DNA of 64,000 nt from DATCJA01 sp963814955 (GCA_963814955.1 CAWFEX010000006.1:868001-932000), one strand, 5' to 3'. Shown: positions 18,722 through 28,900, counted from the first letter of the stretch. Program-made: numbers and translations. The notes: generated by a model from the sequence alone, not told the origin.

Positions 18722-20191
18722 CTAAACGAGCTGGTACTCGGAGGAGCCGACGAGGAGGCGCGCAAGGCCGGCGGCTCTGGTAGTGAGCTGCTCCCCGCTG
18801 CCGCTCCAGCTCCCGGCGCCCTGCAGGTACGACAGCAGCGCCTGCTGTGGGGCCGCGTCGAAGGGCGCAGGCGTCACGCGATCGAGCATTGCCGCCAGCA
18901 AGGCCTGCGGGGTCGGGGCGTCGGACTCGAGCGCAACCGCCAGGAACTGCTTCTGGCTCGCCGCCAGCGTGGCCGCGAAATTCGTTCGCGCCAGCATCGT
19001 TCCCGTCGAGAACCAGTCGGCGCCGAGGGGCCAGCCGCCGACGTTCGGCGGCTCGTAGAGCAGCATGCCCATGCTCGCCAGCGGAGCGCGGACCTGGTCG
19101 AGAGAGAGGTTTTGCCATCCCACCTCTCTGATTGCGCGCGCCACGTACTCTGCGGGCCATGAATAGCGCGCGTGGTGCATCGACGGATTGTTGAACCACG
19201 ATGATGTGAGGATGTACCGCACGACGGGCCTGATCTCGGTGCGGTTCTGCAGATACACGGCCGCGACGCTTTCGACGAACGCCGGATCAGGCTGGTTGAT
19301 TTCGCTGACGAAAAAGTTCCAGAACTTCCGGGCCAGCCGGCGGGCCGTCTCAGGGTGAATTGCCAGCGCGGTGATCAGGTCCATGCCGTCCTGAATGCCT
19401 TCGGACTCACCGCGCGCCGCGATCGTGCGGTTTCCGTTGCTGTAGATCGGGAACGTGAACGTCTTGGCGCTGGTTTCGTGCTGGTCAGGGTTGTATACGA
19501 ACTCCTGATACGCGTTGACGTCGCCATACTCGTCGTCGCGGTAATCGGTCGAGCGCCGCAGATTCCAGCCGGTGAACACGCGCGCCGCGGCGTAGACATC
19601 CGCCTCGGTGTAGTGACCGACGCCGACCGTGAACAGCTCCATCACCTCACGGCCGAAGTTCTCCTGGGGTTTCGCTCTCGTGTTGGTCTTGCCGTCGAGC
19701 CACACGAGCATCGCGGGATCCTGCGCCACCTGAAGCAGGAGGTCGCGATAGTTGCCGAGCGCGTACTGGCGGAAGAGCTCGATCTGTCCCTGCGGCCCGC
19801 GCAGCACGCCGGGCTTGTGCGCGAGCATCTTGGCCGCCTGCACCTGGCCGGAGTCGGCGACCAGCTTGCTGTAGGCGGTGGCGAAGTGGTTGTGCCAGAA
19901 CAGCGCCATCTTCTCCTGCAGCGGACGCCGCGTATGAATCATGCGGAACATCCAGCGCTGGCGCGCGTCGTCGATGTCGATGTCCGGCGCGAAGAGGTCT
20001 TTCGAAGCCACCTGCGCGTGATCGGGCCGTCCGATGCGGGCATCGACGTCGTCTGGTCGTCCCTCGTAGTCGACGAGATACGAGACGGCGGCGCCCGGCG
20101 TCATGTCGCGGAAGATGTCAACGTCCGCGGAACTGACGCCGAATCCGGCGCGCCGCAGCAGGTGATCGATTTCCGGGTTGATTTGCGCCAT
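18722..20191 (-). CDS. DUF1800 domain protein
   Basis: A 489-residue protein with the DUF1800 signature: LLRRAGFGVSSADV, MALFWHNHFATAYSKL, ENFGREVMELFTVGVGHYTE, AARVFTGWNLRRSTDYRDDE and ARKFWNFFVSEINQPDPAFV. No signal peptide is visible (starts MAQINPEIDHLL). Export by association with its Tat-type partner is possible. It is flanked by a Rieske gene 6 bp upstream and DUF1501 15 bp downstream, so co-translation is likely. Function is unknown. Confidence 0.92.
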   Translation of the reverse strand: MAQINPEIDHLLRRAGFGVSSADVDIFRDMTPGAAVSYLVDYEGRPDDVDARIGRPDHAQVASKDLFAPDIDIDDARQRWMFRMIHTRRPLQEKMALFWHNHFATAYSKLVADSGQVQAAKMLAHKPGVLRGPQGQIELFRQYALGNYRDLLLQVAQDPAMLVWLDGKTNTRAKPQENFGREVMELFTVGVGHYTEADVYAAARVFTGWNLRRSTDYRDDEYGDVNAYQEFVYNPDQHETSAKTFTFPIYSNGNRTIAARGESEGIQDGMDLITALAIHPETARRLARKFWNFFVSEINQPDPAFVESVAAVYLQNRTEIRPVVRYILTSSWFNNPSMHHARYSWPAEYVARAIREVGWQNLSLDQVRAPLASMGMLLYEPPNVGGWPLGADWFSTGTMLARTNFAATLAASQKQFLAVALESDAPTPQALLAAMLDRVTPAPFDAAPQQALLSYLQGAGSWSGSGEQLTTRAAGLARLLVGSSEYQLV

Positions 20192-20197
20192 TCCGGA

Positions 20198-20674
20198 TCA
20201 GAGCGCGATCGTGACGACGCCGTTCGTGAAAGTCGTGGTGTAGCGACGCAGCGACGCCAGTGCAGGGCCGGCCATCACCTGACCGTTGCGGTTGTAGCGC
20301 GACCCGTGACAGGGGCATACGTAGGTCGTGCCATCAATGCCGTTGATCGTGCATCCCTGGTGAGTGCAGACCGCCTCGATCGCCGAGAACGTGCTTTCGC
20401 TCGTGCGCGCAAGCAGGAACACGCCTGCCGTGGACTCGACAAGCGCCGCGCCGTCGACGTTGGCGAGCGCCGATCCCTCAACGGTCACCTGTACGTTCGA
20501 GCTGCTGAAACGGCCCGACAGCACGCCGAGCGTGGACGTCATCCCGCTTGGCGACGTCGGTGACGTTGACCCGCCGCACGCGGAGAACAGCGTCGCGATT
20601 GTGGCGCCGGAGGCCATCTGGCAGGCTCCTGCGCAGAACCGGCGTCGTGAGACAAACGCGTTCGTGTCGGACAT
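20198..20674 (-). CDS. Secreted Rieske [2Fe-2S] protein
   Basis: A 158-residue protein. ATG at 20674 starts MSDTNAFVSRRRFCAGACQM, an RRRF Tat-like signal followed by a hydrophobic stretch ending at a Cys (LFSACGG), so it may be a lipoprotein. The Rieske motifs are CTHQGCTI and CPCHGSRYN, spaced as in arsenite-oxidase or bc-type Rieske domains. It has no adjacent cytochrome b; instead it leads the DUF1800-DUF1501 operon. It may hand electrons to a redox activity of those proteins, which is an inference from gene order. Confidence 0.88.
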   Translation of the reverse strand: MSDTNAFVSRRRFCAGACQMASGATIATLFSACGGSTSPTSPSGMTSTLGVLSGRFSSSNVQVTVEGSALANVDGAALVESTAGVFLLARTSESTFSAIEAVCTHQGCTINGIDGTTYVCPCHGSRYNRNGQVMAGPALASLRRYTTTFTNGVVTIAL

Positions 20675-20864
20675 TTTGATTCTCGAGCGAGGGTAGCCAC
20701 TCGCGAATGGGGCAATATCGGGGCCGCTCGCAAATGCCCCGGTTTTTTCGGAATCCGCAGTCCGTAGCAGGCTCCCGCCGATCACAAGCTGGAGCGGGGA
20801 TGGGCGATTTCGTAAGCCGCTGCTGCGAAGATCAGTTTTGTTAGCGGTTCACAGGAACGAGCGT

Positions 20865-20889
20865 ACGTAGTGTCCGGCTTCAGCCGGAC
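20865..20889. repeat. ACGTAGTGTCCGGC palindromic repeat
   Basis: ACGTAGT followed by the palindrome GTCCGGC-TTCA-GCCGGAC. It lies between the divergent Rieske and antiporter genes and is the reference unit for copies at 25648, 32632, 32678, 39026 and 39079. Confidence 0.85.
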
Positions 20890-20930
20890 CGCTGCGCGGT
20901 TCGCGAACTGAGTCGCCACCGAGGATACAT

Positions 20931-22478
20931 GTGAGGGAACTCGAACAGCTTCTTGGTCTCTTCGTTGTCGCGGTGATCCTCGCCGCGGGAGCCCGTCGCG
21001 TCGGAGCCCCATATCCGGTGTTCCTCGCGCTCGGCGGTGCACTGCTGGCGTTTCTGCCGGTCGCGGCGTCATTCACGCTTCCCCCCGAGCTCGCGCTGGC
21101 GCTGTTCGTCGCGCCCGTCCTGCTCGATGCGGCATACGACGCGTCGCTCAGAGATCTCAAGGACAACTGGGCGCCGGTGGCGGGCCTGGTCGTCTTCGCG
21201 GTTGGATTCACAACTGCCGCCGTGGCTGTTGTCGCCCGCATGCTCCTCCCGACGATGCCGTGGGCCCCTGCGATTGCGCTTGGCGCCGTGGTCGCGCCCC
21301 CGGATGCCGTGGCTGCCATTGCCGTACTTCGTCAGTTGCGGCCGCCGCACCGCATTTTGACGGTACTCGAAGGCGAAAGCCTGCTGAACGACGCGAGTGC
21401 TCTCCTGATCTACCGTGTTGCCGTCGGAGCCGTGGCGACGAGCGGTTTCTCTATCGCCGCCATTGCTCCGACCTTCTTACTCGCGGTCGCGGGCAGCGTC
21501 GTCGTGGGCCCCGCGTTGGGCTGGCTCACGTTGCGGATGATGGATCGCGTGCGGCACATACCGACGGCCATCATTCTTCAGTTCGTCAGCACGTTCGGCG
21601 TCTGGCTGCTTGCTGAACAGATCGGACTGTCGGGTGTGTTGACGATGGTGTGTTACGCGATCACGGTGGCGCAGACTGCACCGGAGCGCATTCCTGCACG
21701 GATACGCATTCCGTCGTATGCCGTATGGGAGACGGCGGTGTTCGCGCTGAATATCCTCGCGTTCATTTTCATCGGCCTGCAAATCCGGCCGATTCTCGAG
21801 AGCCTCGACGCGGCCGACCGAGGGCGGTACGTGGCTGTTGCCGGAGCGGTCCTGCTGACCGTCATCGTGGTCCGCTTCGCCTGGCACATGTCCTTCAATG
21901 CAATCGTCAGATGGCGGCACCGACGGTTCGGGTTCCATCCGCCACGGCCGATGCTGCGGCCGACGGTTGGCAGCGGTTTGATCATTTCGTGGGCGGGCAT
22001 GCGCGGGATTGTCTCCCTCGCTGCGGCATTGGCGCTGCCACCTGCGTTTCCCTACCGTGACTTGATCGTGCTGACCGCGTTCTGTGTCGTTCTCGGCACC
22101 TTGGTGATCCAGGGGCTGACGCTCAAGCCTCTCTTACGCGCGCTGGACCTGCGAGACGACGATCCGGTCGGTCGCGAATTTCGAGCTGCGCGCGAACGCG
22201 CATTGGATGCCGGGCTGGCGAAGCTTGCTCATGACGAATCGCCGATCGCGGACGCCGTACGTCAGGAGTTCACTGCGCATCTGACGGACGAACGCGCGAA
22301 TGCCGAGGCAGGAGATACTGTGCGCTCTGCACACACCGAGCTGCATCGCGGAGCGCTCCTCGCGGCCCGGCAGGCCGTTCTAGCGATGCGTGCCAACGAC
22401 GAGATCGGAGACGATGCCTTCCATCAGATAGAAGAAGAATTGGACTGGCTCGACATGGCCGGTGGAAAGGCGGAGTGA
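20931..22478 (+). CDS. CPA1-type Na+/H+ antiporter
   Basis: A 515-residue inner-membrane cation/proton antiporter. About 12 membrane spans cover residues 1-405, followed by a cytoplasmic tail rich in Ala/Glu. Transport motifs are GAVVAPPDAVAAIAVLR (the Asp in membrane helix 5 region), LTVLEGESLLNDASALLIYR and SWAGMRGIVSLAAALALPP. The start is GTG at 20931 with GAGGA ten bases upstream; an ATG two bases earlier runs into TGA. It should expel Na+ or K+ in exchange for protons. No partner gene is obvious. Confidence 0.88.
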   Translation: MRELEQLLGLFVVAVILAAGARRVGAPYPVFLALGGALLAFLPVAASFTLPPELALALFVAPVLLDAAYDASLRDLKDNWAPVAGLVVFAVGFTTAAVAVVARMLLPTMPWAPAIALGAVVAPPDAVAAIAVLRQLRPPHRILTVLEGESLLNDASALLIYRVAVGAVATSGFSIAAIAPTFLLAVAGSVVVGPALGWLTLRMMDRVRHIPTAIILQFVSTFGVWLLAEQIGLSGVLTMVCYAITVAQTAPERIPARIRIPSYAVWETAVFALNILAFIFIGLQIRPILESLDAADRGRYVAVAGAVLLTVIVVRFAWHMSFNAIVRWRHRRFGFHPPRPMLRPTVGSGLIISWAGMRGIVSLAAALALPPAFPYRDLIVLTAFCVVLGTLVIQGLTLKPLLRALDLRDDDPVGREFRAARERALDAGLAKLAHDESPIADAVRQEFTAHLTDERANAEAGDTVRSAHTELHRGALLAARQAVLAMRANDEIGDDAFHQIEEELDWLDMAGGKAE

Positions 22479-22506
22479 AAGAGGGTTTCCCGGGTTGCGC
22501 TGACGA

Positions 22507-22866
22507 TCACGCGACGTCGTCACTCGCAATCCTGATCTCGTTGCCCTTTGCGAGCCTCAGGATCCTTCGGCGCCGAATGCGATCGAGCGCGATTCTTGCG
22601 TCGTCGAGGGCACGAGCGAATGCGAGACCGTACAGGAACCCGGCATCGAACTCGGCGACACCAGAGTTCCCCGCGGCTTCCGGTTCATCCTGCTGGAGGA
22701 GTCCGCTCATTGCATCGATGAGAAGCTGTCGTTCGATCGCAATCAGCGTTCCGAGTTTTGCGACTTCGTCCTCCGGTAAGGACTCTTCTCCCTGATCGGC
22801 GGCTTTCAGTGTGAGGTTCACGAGCTCCGCCGCGTGACGATTGACCTTGTCTTCCCAATTAATCAT
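22507..22866 (-). CDS. Small hypothetical protein
   Basis: A 119-residue protein starting MINWEDKVNRHAAELVNLTL at ATG 22866. Longer upstream readings pass through the GGGGTCTGACCC palindrome and are rejected. It is Ala/Leu/Glu rich and probably alpha-helical (KLGTLIAIERQLLIDAMSGL, DAGFLYGLAFARALDDARIA, then a basic DRIRRRRILRLAK). No membrane span, signal or known motif is seen. It is convergent with the antiporter (28 bp between ends). Confidence 0.6.
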   Translation of the reverse strand: MINWEDKVNRHAAELVNLTLKAADQGEESLPEDEVAKLGTLIAIERQLLIDAMSGLLQQDEPEAAGNSGVAEFDAGFLYGLAFARALDDARIALDRIRRRRILRLAKGNEIRIASDDVA

Positions 22867-22927
22867 CGATCTGCCCCGGGGGGTGGGCTCATTATCCTCC
22901 ACGCTTCCATCGGGTCGATTCCGCATA

Positions 22928-22964
22928 GGGGTCTGACCCGGGGTCTGACCCCGGGTCAGACCCC
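22928..22964. repeat. 16-bp perfect palindrome GGGGTCTGACCCGGGG
   Basis: Arms at 22928-22943 and 22949-22964 are perfect reverse complements around a TCTGA loop. Each arm contains GGGTCTGACCC-like subunits, so the block is also a short tandem repeat. It lies in the shared upstream region of two divergent genes and could form a very stable cruciform or be an operator. Confidence 0.85.
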
Positions 22965-23107
22965 TCCTCCTTGTTCGACCGCGGGGTTGTTCAAATTTGC
23001 CGTCTCCCCGGGGGTGGCGGGGTGGCCAAAGCGTCAACGTCCGGGCCAGTTACGGTGGAATTGCGCCGGAATTTACTCGGAATGCCGGTTGCCGGGTCAG
23101 ATTGCCC

Positions 23108-23748
23108 ATGGACGTGCAGGACGGATTCATAGTCGGCATCTTCAATTACTGCGACCGGTGGTGTGAGGTCTGCCAGTTCACATCGCGCTGCCGGCTGTTC
23201 GCCGACTGCGCGGAGGCGGAGGCGTCGATCGACCGAAACTTTGCCGCACTCTGCGAAGCTCCTCCGCTATGCGAAGAAGCATCACCTCCGCCGCTGCGAT
23301 GGATGCAGGAAATCATCGACGACATGAAACGAGGCGGCGCGAACGGAACCAACCGTGGAGGAATTGGAAAGGTCACGGCCGAGGGTCGCGCCGGAGCACG
23401 AACCAATCGAGAAGCGGGCGGCAGATCGCCCAAAGTTCATCGTGCACTGACAGGACTGGCAGACGACGATCCCGACCTGCGCGAATGGCCGGCCGATCAC
23501 GATGGATCCGCGAAAATCGCGCTGATCGGAATCGACAGGTCTCACGCGGCGTGGCTCCAGGCAGTTGAACAGGGTGTCATATCGCATGCCGACGTCCAGC
23601 CGTTCATTGCCGATCTGATCTGGCTGGGCGATGCGCTGGAGCGCGTGTTTTCCGAAGGCTCGTCCTGCGGCCGGGTCTCGATGAGCCCGACGAGATTGCC
23701 AAGCTCCTCGCCGTCGAGGAGCTTGGCACTTCCGCCGATTCGATCTGA
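23108..23748 (+). CDS. Cys-motif hypothetical protein (frameshift near the end)
   Basis: About 213 residues. ATG at 23108 begins MDVQDGFIVGIFNYCDRWCE, with cysteines arranged YCDRWCEVCQFTSRC, then RLFADC. The CxxxCxxC triplet suits an Fe-S cluster or zinc. A middle helix-rich part contains GLADDDPDLREWPADHDGSA and WLGDALERVF. The frame slips near 23670; after correction the end reads LDEPDEIAKLLAVEELGTSA and stops at 23746. I recall similar proteins of unknown function in Acidobacteriota but no assigned family. Confidence 0.6.
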
Positions 23749-23759
23749 ACAACCTGCAG

Positions 23760-25538
23760 CTACTGGGGCAGCGCGAAGACGTACACCGCATTAGCGCCGC
23801 TGGCGATGTCGGCTTCCGGAGTCGGCTGGAGTTGCGTGGCCGCGATTGTGCCACCGCCCGCGGTGATGGCGATGTACTGGCGGCCGTTCACTGCAAATGA
23901 AATCGGTGAACCCACGACTTGTGAGGCCAGACGCGTCTGCCACAGGACCGTGCCCTTGTCCGCATCGAGCGCCCGCAGGTATCGATCCATCGAGCCGTTG
24001 AACAGCAGCCCTCCCGCCGTTGCGAGAATTGGCGAGTAGTTCGAGACCCGCGTCTCCCAGCTCCACATTGTCCGGCCGGTTTCCACCGAGATGGCATCGA
24101 TCCGGCCCACGCGGTCCTTGCCGCTCGAGAACTTTCCGACGTTCGTCGTGTTGTAGACGAATTCCGGCTGCGGACCCCGATCCGAGCGCGCCGTCGAGTC
24201 GATGCAGACATTCGCCAGCTGGACGTACATCACATTCGATCGCGGGTTGTAGGCGCCGTACGGCCAGTCACGCCCGCCGTTGTACGTCGGGCAGACGTGA
24301 TAGGTCTTGCCGATCTCCTTCAGCACCGCATCCTCGTTGACCGTGACAAGTCCCTTGGGATCGATCTTCGCGACGAGGTTCTGCTCGTTCGTCGCTCGTG
24401 CCCAGAGGAACTCGCCCGTGGCCGCGTCGAAGCTCCACGCGATACCGGTCTTGCACGGCACGCCGGTGAGCGTCTTGCGCGGCTTGCCCCGCGCCGCGGG
24501 ATTGACCGACAGCATCACCGACGCATCCGGATTGACCGGCGTCGTCATCGTCATCATCTCGAAGGTGCATTCCTGATCCCAGTTGTCGCGCGGCAGCACC
24601 TGATGCTTCCAGACGACCTCGCCGGTCTTCGGCCGTACCGCGAAGCGCGTGTTCGTGCCGGCCATCGTGGCGCCCGGCATCTTCCGCTGCGCTTCCGACG
24701 CCGGCCCGACGCCGCTCGATCCGTAGTAGATGAGATCCAGGTCCGGGTCGTAGGTGAGATGGCCCCAGACGCCCGTCATCCACCGGCTCTCGTACGGGGA
24801 GCCGGCCCAGGTATCGTCGCCCGGCTCGCCGGGACGGGGAATCATCGTGTTGCGCCAGAGTTCCTTGCCGGTGGCGGCGTCGTGGCCGGTGACGTAGCAG
24901 CCGAAGCCGGAGTACTGGCAGGTGCTGCCGGCGACGACCACGCCATTGGCAACGATGGGACCGCTCGAGTTGCTGACATAGAGGTCGCCGCCGCGATCGG
25001 TTTCCCAGACCTTGGCGCCGGTGCGCGCATCAAGGGCGAGCACGTGATTGTCCCAGGTCACCGTATAGACGTTGTCGCCGTAGAGCGCGATCGCCCGCTT
25101 GCGCTGACCGAGCTGGTTGCGCATGTCGGTCGTTTTCAGCGGATGCCGGTACTCCCACATGAGATCGCCGCTGACCGCCTCGATTGCCTGAATCACGTCG
25201 CCGGGATTTCCCAGGTACATGACGCCGTTGTATACGAGGGGTGTCGCCTGGTTGATGCCGGGCTGCATGGCGCGCGACCAGACAAGCTGCAGGTTCTTGA
25301 CGTTGCGGGTGTTGATCTGATCGAGCGCGCTCCAGCCCCACGCCTGGTAGTTGCCGCGGTAGAAGACCCAGTTCTCGGCTTTGGGCGCGCGGATCGTCTG
25401 ATCCGTGACGGTGACGAAATTTTTCACGGGCCGCAGCGTCCGCAGTGGCGGGGGCGGCGTCTCCGGCGCCTGCGCATAAACGGTCAACGCGGCGGCGCAC
25501 GACACGACGACAGTCACGAGAAAGCGCTGCACTCTCAT
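23760..25538 (-). CDS. PQQ-dependent alcohol dehydrogenase-type quinoprotein
   Basis: A 592-residue secreted eight-bladed propeller. ATG at 25538 (AGGGGGA upstream) begins a signal peptide ending near TVYAQ. Trp-docking repeats include KNLQLVWSRAMQPGINQATP, GDLMWEYRHPL, ALDARTGAKVWETDRGG, AATGKELWRN, RPKTGEVVWKHQVLPRDNWD, AATGEFLWAR, SVETGRTMWSWETR and ADKGTVLWQT. Oxidation of an alcohol or aldehyde in the periplasm is expected. No cytochrome c domain is fused, so electrons must go to a separate carrier. The adjacent Cys pair of methanol dehydrogenases is not seen. It ends 12 bp from the convergent gene at 23748. Confidence 0.85.
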   Translation of the reverse strand: MRVQRFLVTVVVSCAAALTVYAQAPETPPPPLRTLRPVKNFVTVTDQTIRAPKAENWVFYRGNYQAWGWSALDQINTRNVKNLQLVWSRAMQPGINQATPLVYNGVMYLGNPGDVIQAIEAVSGDLMWEYRHPLKTTDMRNQLGQRKRAIALYGDNVYTVTWDNHVLALDARTGAKVWETDRGGDLYVSNSSGPIVANGVVVAGSTCQYSGFGCYVTGHDAATGKELWRNTMIPRPGEPGDDTWAGSPYESRWMTGVWGHLTYDPDLDLIYYGSSGVGPASEAQRKMPGATMAGTNTRFAVRPKTGEVVWKHQVLPRDNWDQECTFEMMTMTTPVNPDASVMLSVNPAARGKPRKTLTGVPCKTGIAWSFDAATGEFLWARATNEQNLVAKIDPKGLVTVNEDAVLKEIGKTYHVCPTYNGGRDWPYGAYNPRSNVMYVQLANVCIDSTARSDRGPQPEFVYNTTNVGKFSSGKDRVGRIDAISVETGRTMWSWETRVSNYSPILATAGGLLFNGSMDRYLRALDADKGTVLWQTRLASQVVGSPISFAVNGRQYIAITAGGGTIAATQLQPTPEADIASGANAVYVFALPQ

Positions 25539-25572
25539 CGCACTCCCCCTGGCGAAGGGCATTCCCCTCACC

Positions 25573-25670
25573 GTAGTGGCCGGCTTCGCCTTCGCTAAAG
25601 CTCCGGCAGACCGCCGTAGCCTGGCGGAGGCTGCAGCCGGCCATGACGTCCGCCTGAAGGCGGACACTAC
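25573..25670. repeat. Composite palindromic repeats, first one split by an inner element
   Basis: An outer element GTAGTGGCCGGC (25573-25584) pairs with GCCGGCC (25636-25642). Its TTC(A) loop is interrupted by about 51 bp containing CTTCGCTAAAGCTCCGGCAG and ACCGCCGTAGCCTGGCGGAG. Directly after comes an uninterrupted, inverted unit GTCCGCC-TGAA-GGCGGAC-ACTAC (25648-25670). The same inner element sits inside a different outer palindrome at 42575-42654. The rest of 25539-25907 holds no gene I can see. Confidence 0.8.
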
Positions 25671-25907
25671 GTCGCTAGAAAACCGGTTCTCTTGTAAAGA
25701 ACGGATCGATCGAGGACGCGCGGATGATCCGCCCGCGACGCGGGCGTGTCAAGGGTGGTTCAGGGCGAGGATCCGGCCGGCTGGACTCGGACTGCTTACG
25801 GTGCTCTAATACCCGCGTTTTATCGCGTTGCCATTCGTTCGGCGAACCCCTCGGAGTCAGGGACCGTCCTCATCGCTCTACTTTCTCTCTTGCGTTGGAG
25901 GGTGTCT

Positions 25908-28900
25908 ATGAACCGTTTGCTCCGGGATTTCTCGTTCGTCGTGGCGTCCCTCGTCCTCAGCAGCGCCATCGCGTGGGCGCAGCTGTCTACTGCCCAGCTC
26001 AGTGGCCGCGTGGCCGACGAGAGCGGGGCAGTCCTGCCCGGCGTGACGGTCACGGTGACCCAGACCGACACGGGGCTGACGCGCACCGTTGTGACCGACG
26101 AGAACGGCGCGTACGTGCTGCCCAATCTCCCGACCGGTCCCTACCGGCTGGAGGCGATGCTCCAGGGGTTCCGGACATATTCACAGACGGGCATCGTGCT
26201 GCAGGTAGCTGCGACACCCACAATCAACGTGGTGCTCGGGATCGGCAGTCTCGAGGAAACCGTGTCGGTGGAGGCGGCGGCGCCGCTTGTCGACGTGCAG
26301 AGCGCCGGCATCGGTGACGTGATCGACAACGAGCGGATCCTTGAACTGCCACTGCAGGGCCGCCAGGTGACCGACCTGATCGTGCTCGCCGGCGCGGCAG
26401 TCCAGACGGGCGTCGTCGGCACCCGGAACTTCCCCGGTGGCGTGACTATCTCGGTTGCCGGCGGTTCGCCCATCGGCGTCGGGTACCTGCTCGACGGCGC
26501 GGTGCACAACAGCCCGCAGAGCAACGTGAACCTGCCGATGCCATTCCCCGATGCGCTCCAGGAGTTCCGCGTGCAGACGAGCGGACTGTCCGCCCAGAAC
26601 GGCATGCACGCGGCGGCATCGGTGAACGCCGTCACGAAATCGGGCACCAACGCGTTCCATGGCAGCGGCTTCGAGTTCCTCCGGCACCGTGCGCTCAACG
26701 CGACGGCCCCGCTTGCCAGCATCGGCCCCGACGGCAAACGGAGCGATGACGGCTTGCTGCGCAATCAGTTCGGCGGGACGCTGGGCGGCCCGATCGCGCG
26801 CGACAAATTGTTCTTCTTCGGTGCGTACCAGGGCACGATGCTGCGGTACCGCCCCGCCGATCTGATCGCCTTCGTCCCGACGGCGCAGATGCTCGCCGGC
26901 GACTTCACCGCAATCACTGCACCTTCGTGCACGGGCGGCCGACAGATCAATCTTGGCGGCGGCTTCGTCGAGAACCGCATCAATCCCGCGCTCTTCAGCC
27001 CCGCCGCCATGAACCTGGCACGCCGCCTGCCGGCAACCACGGACCCGTGCGGCCAGGTCACGTTTCAGACGACCGATGACAGCAATGAAGGCCAGGGCGT
27101 CGGACGCATTGATTACCAGCTGACCCCGGATCACTCCGTGTTCGGGCGGTACATGGCCACCTTCATCAGGAAGCAGCCAGCGTACCAGGGCGGCTCGGAC
27201 AACGTCCTCAAGGCGGGCATGACACCGCCGGGGTCGGCCCCCGGTGGCCTCGACAATCTCGCCCACGCATTGGCGATCGGCGATACGTGGGTCCTCGGGC
27301 CCACCATGGTGAACTCCGTTCGCGTGGCGTACAACCGGACGACCGTGAACCGCTTCAACGCGCCGTACTTCGACCCCGCCGACCTGGGGATCAAGCTGCA
27401 CCCGTACGTCAAGGGTCAGATGGCGATACAGGTTCTGCCGTCGTTCGAGATACCTGCGGGTGCTACAAAAGCCTTGTTCCGGAACAACTTTTACCAGGTG
27501 GGCGACGACGTGACGCTCATTCGCGGCCGTCATCAGGTCGGCTTTGGCGGCAATGTCTCGTACTTCGATGGGTTCTACCAGTCTTCGTCACGAGCCGCCG
27601 GGATCTGGATCTTCGACGGCAGCGCCACCGGCCACGGCCTCGCCGATCTGCTGCTCGGCCGTGTCACCAGCGTCGAGCACGGCGCCCAGCAGAGCCTGCC
27701 GGTGCACGGCTGGTATCTCGGGTTCTACGGGCAGGACACCTGGCGGGCGGCGGAGCGGGTGACGTTCAACCTGGGCCTGCGATGGGAGCCGTATCTCGGC
27801 ACGAGCGTCGACAGCGGCGCCGTGTACAACTTCAACCACGACAACTTCCTGCGCGGCGTCAAGAGCAACGTGTTCGTGAACGCGCCCGCGGGCATGCTCT
27901 ATCCGGGTGACGATGGATTTCCATCCGGAATGACGGGGCTGAACAAGCAGTGGACGAACTTCTCACCGAGGATTGGTGTGGCGTGGGATGTGACCGGTAA
28001 CGGACGTATGGCACTGCGCGCCTCGTACGCGCTGGCCTACGACTTCATGGCGGGCGATTATCACAACATCAACTCGTCGGCGCCGCCGTTCGGCAACCGG
28101 TCGCTCATCACCGACCCTCCGGGACGCATGGACGATCCCGCAACCGGGCTATGGGCGGCGATCCTCACCCGATCGTGATCGACCGCAACGTGACGTTCCC
28201 CGCGTTCGGCTCCTTCGGCACCATGGATCCCGACATCAACTCCCCACGCGTGCAGAACTGGAACGTCACGTTGGAGCGGCAGTTCGGCACCAACTGGGGC
28301 GCCTCGGTCAGCTATCTCGGCAGCTATTCGGATCGGGTGTGGGCGCAGACGGCCATCAACCCGGGCGTCTACATGGGTCCCAGCTCGACCAACGCCAACC
28401 TGAACCAGCGCCGCGTGCTCTTCCAGGAAAACCCTGTGGAAGGACGATTGATCGGGACGATGGATCTGAACGACGACATCGGCTGGCAGGAGTACCGCGG
28501 CCTGAAGCTGTCGGTGCAGCGCCGGTCGGCCGGGGGTCTCAGTCTGAACGCTCACTACACCTGGTCGCGCTGCATGGGCACGAAAACGCCGAACACGTTC
28601 GCCCAGATCGCATCCGGGTATACGAACCCCGACGACCCGGATTTCGACAAGGGCTACTGCGATCACGATCGCACGCACCTGGGGGGCTTCACACTCGGGG
28701 CGGAATCGCCGGACCTCGGCGGCGGAGCCCTTGGTGTGCTGGCCTCCCACTGGCGCGCCTCGGGTATCGTGACCATGCAGTCCGGCTTCCGGATCGATGT
28801 CATCAGCGGCCTTGACCGCGCGCTCAACGGGCAAAGGAACCAGCGGGTGAACAAGGTCAGCGATGACTTCTACGCGAACCCGCGAACGCTGAATCAATAT

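Noticed and set aside
19355..20563. A 402-residue ORF antisense to DUF1800 and Rieske genes
   Set aside because: Shadow of two recognised genes; no ribosome site or domain.
24297..25598. A 433-residue ORF antisense to the PQQ dehydrogenase
   Set aside because: High GC favours long antisense frames; composition is Arg/Ala/His-rich with no motif, while the opposite strand encodes a well-conserved quinoprotein.
26181..27533. A 450-residue ORF antisense to the first of the tandem TonB receptors
   Set aside because: Shadow frame; low-complexity Arg/Val/Gly content without motifs.
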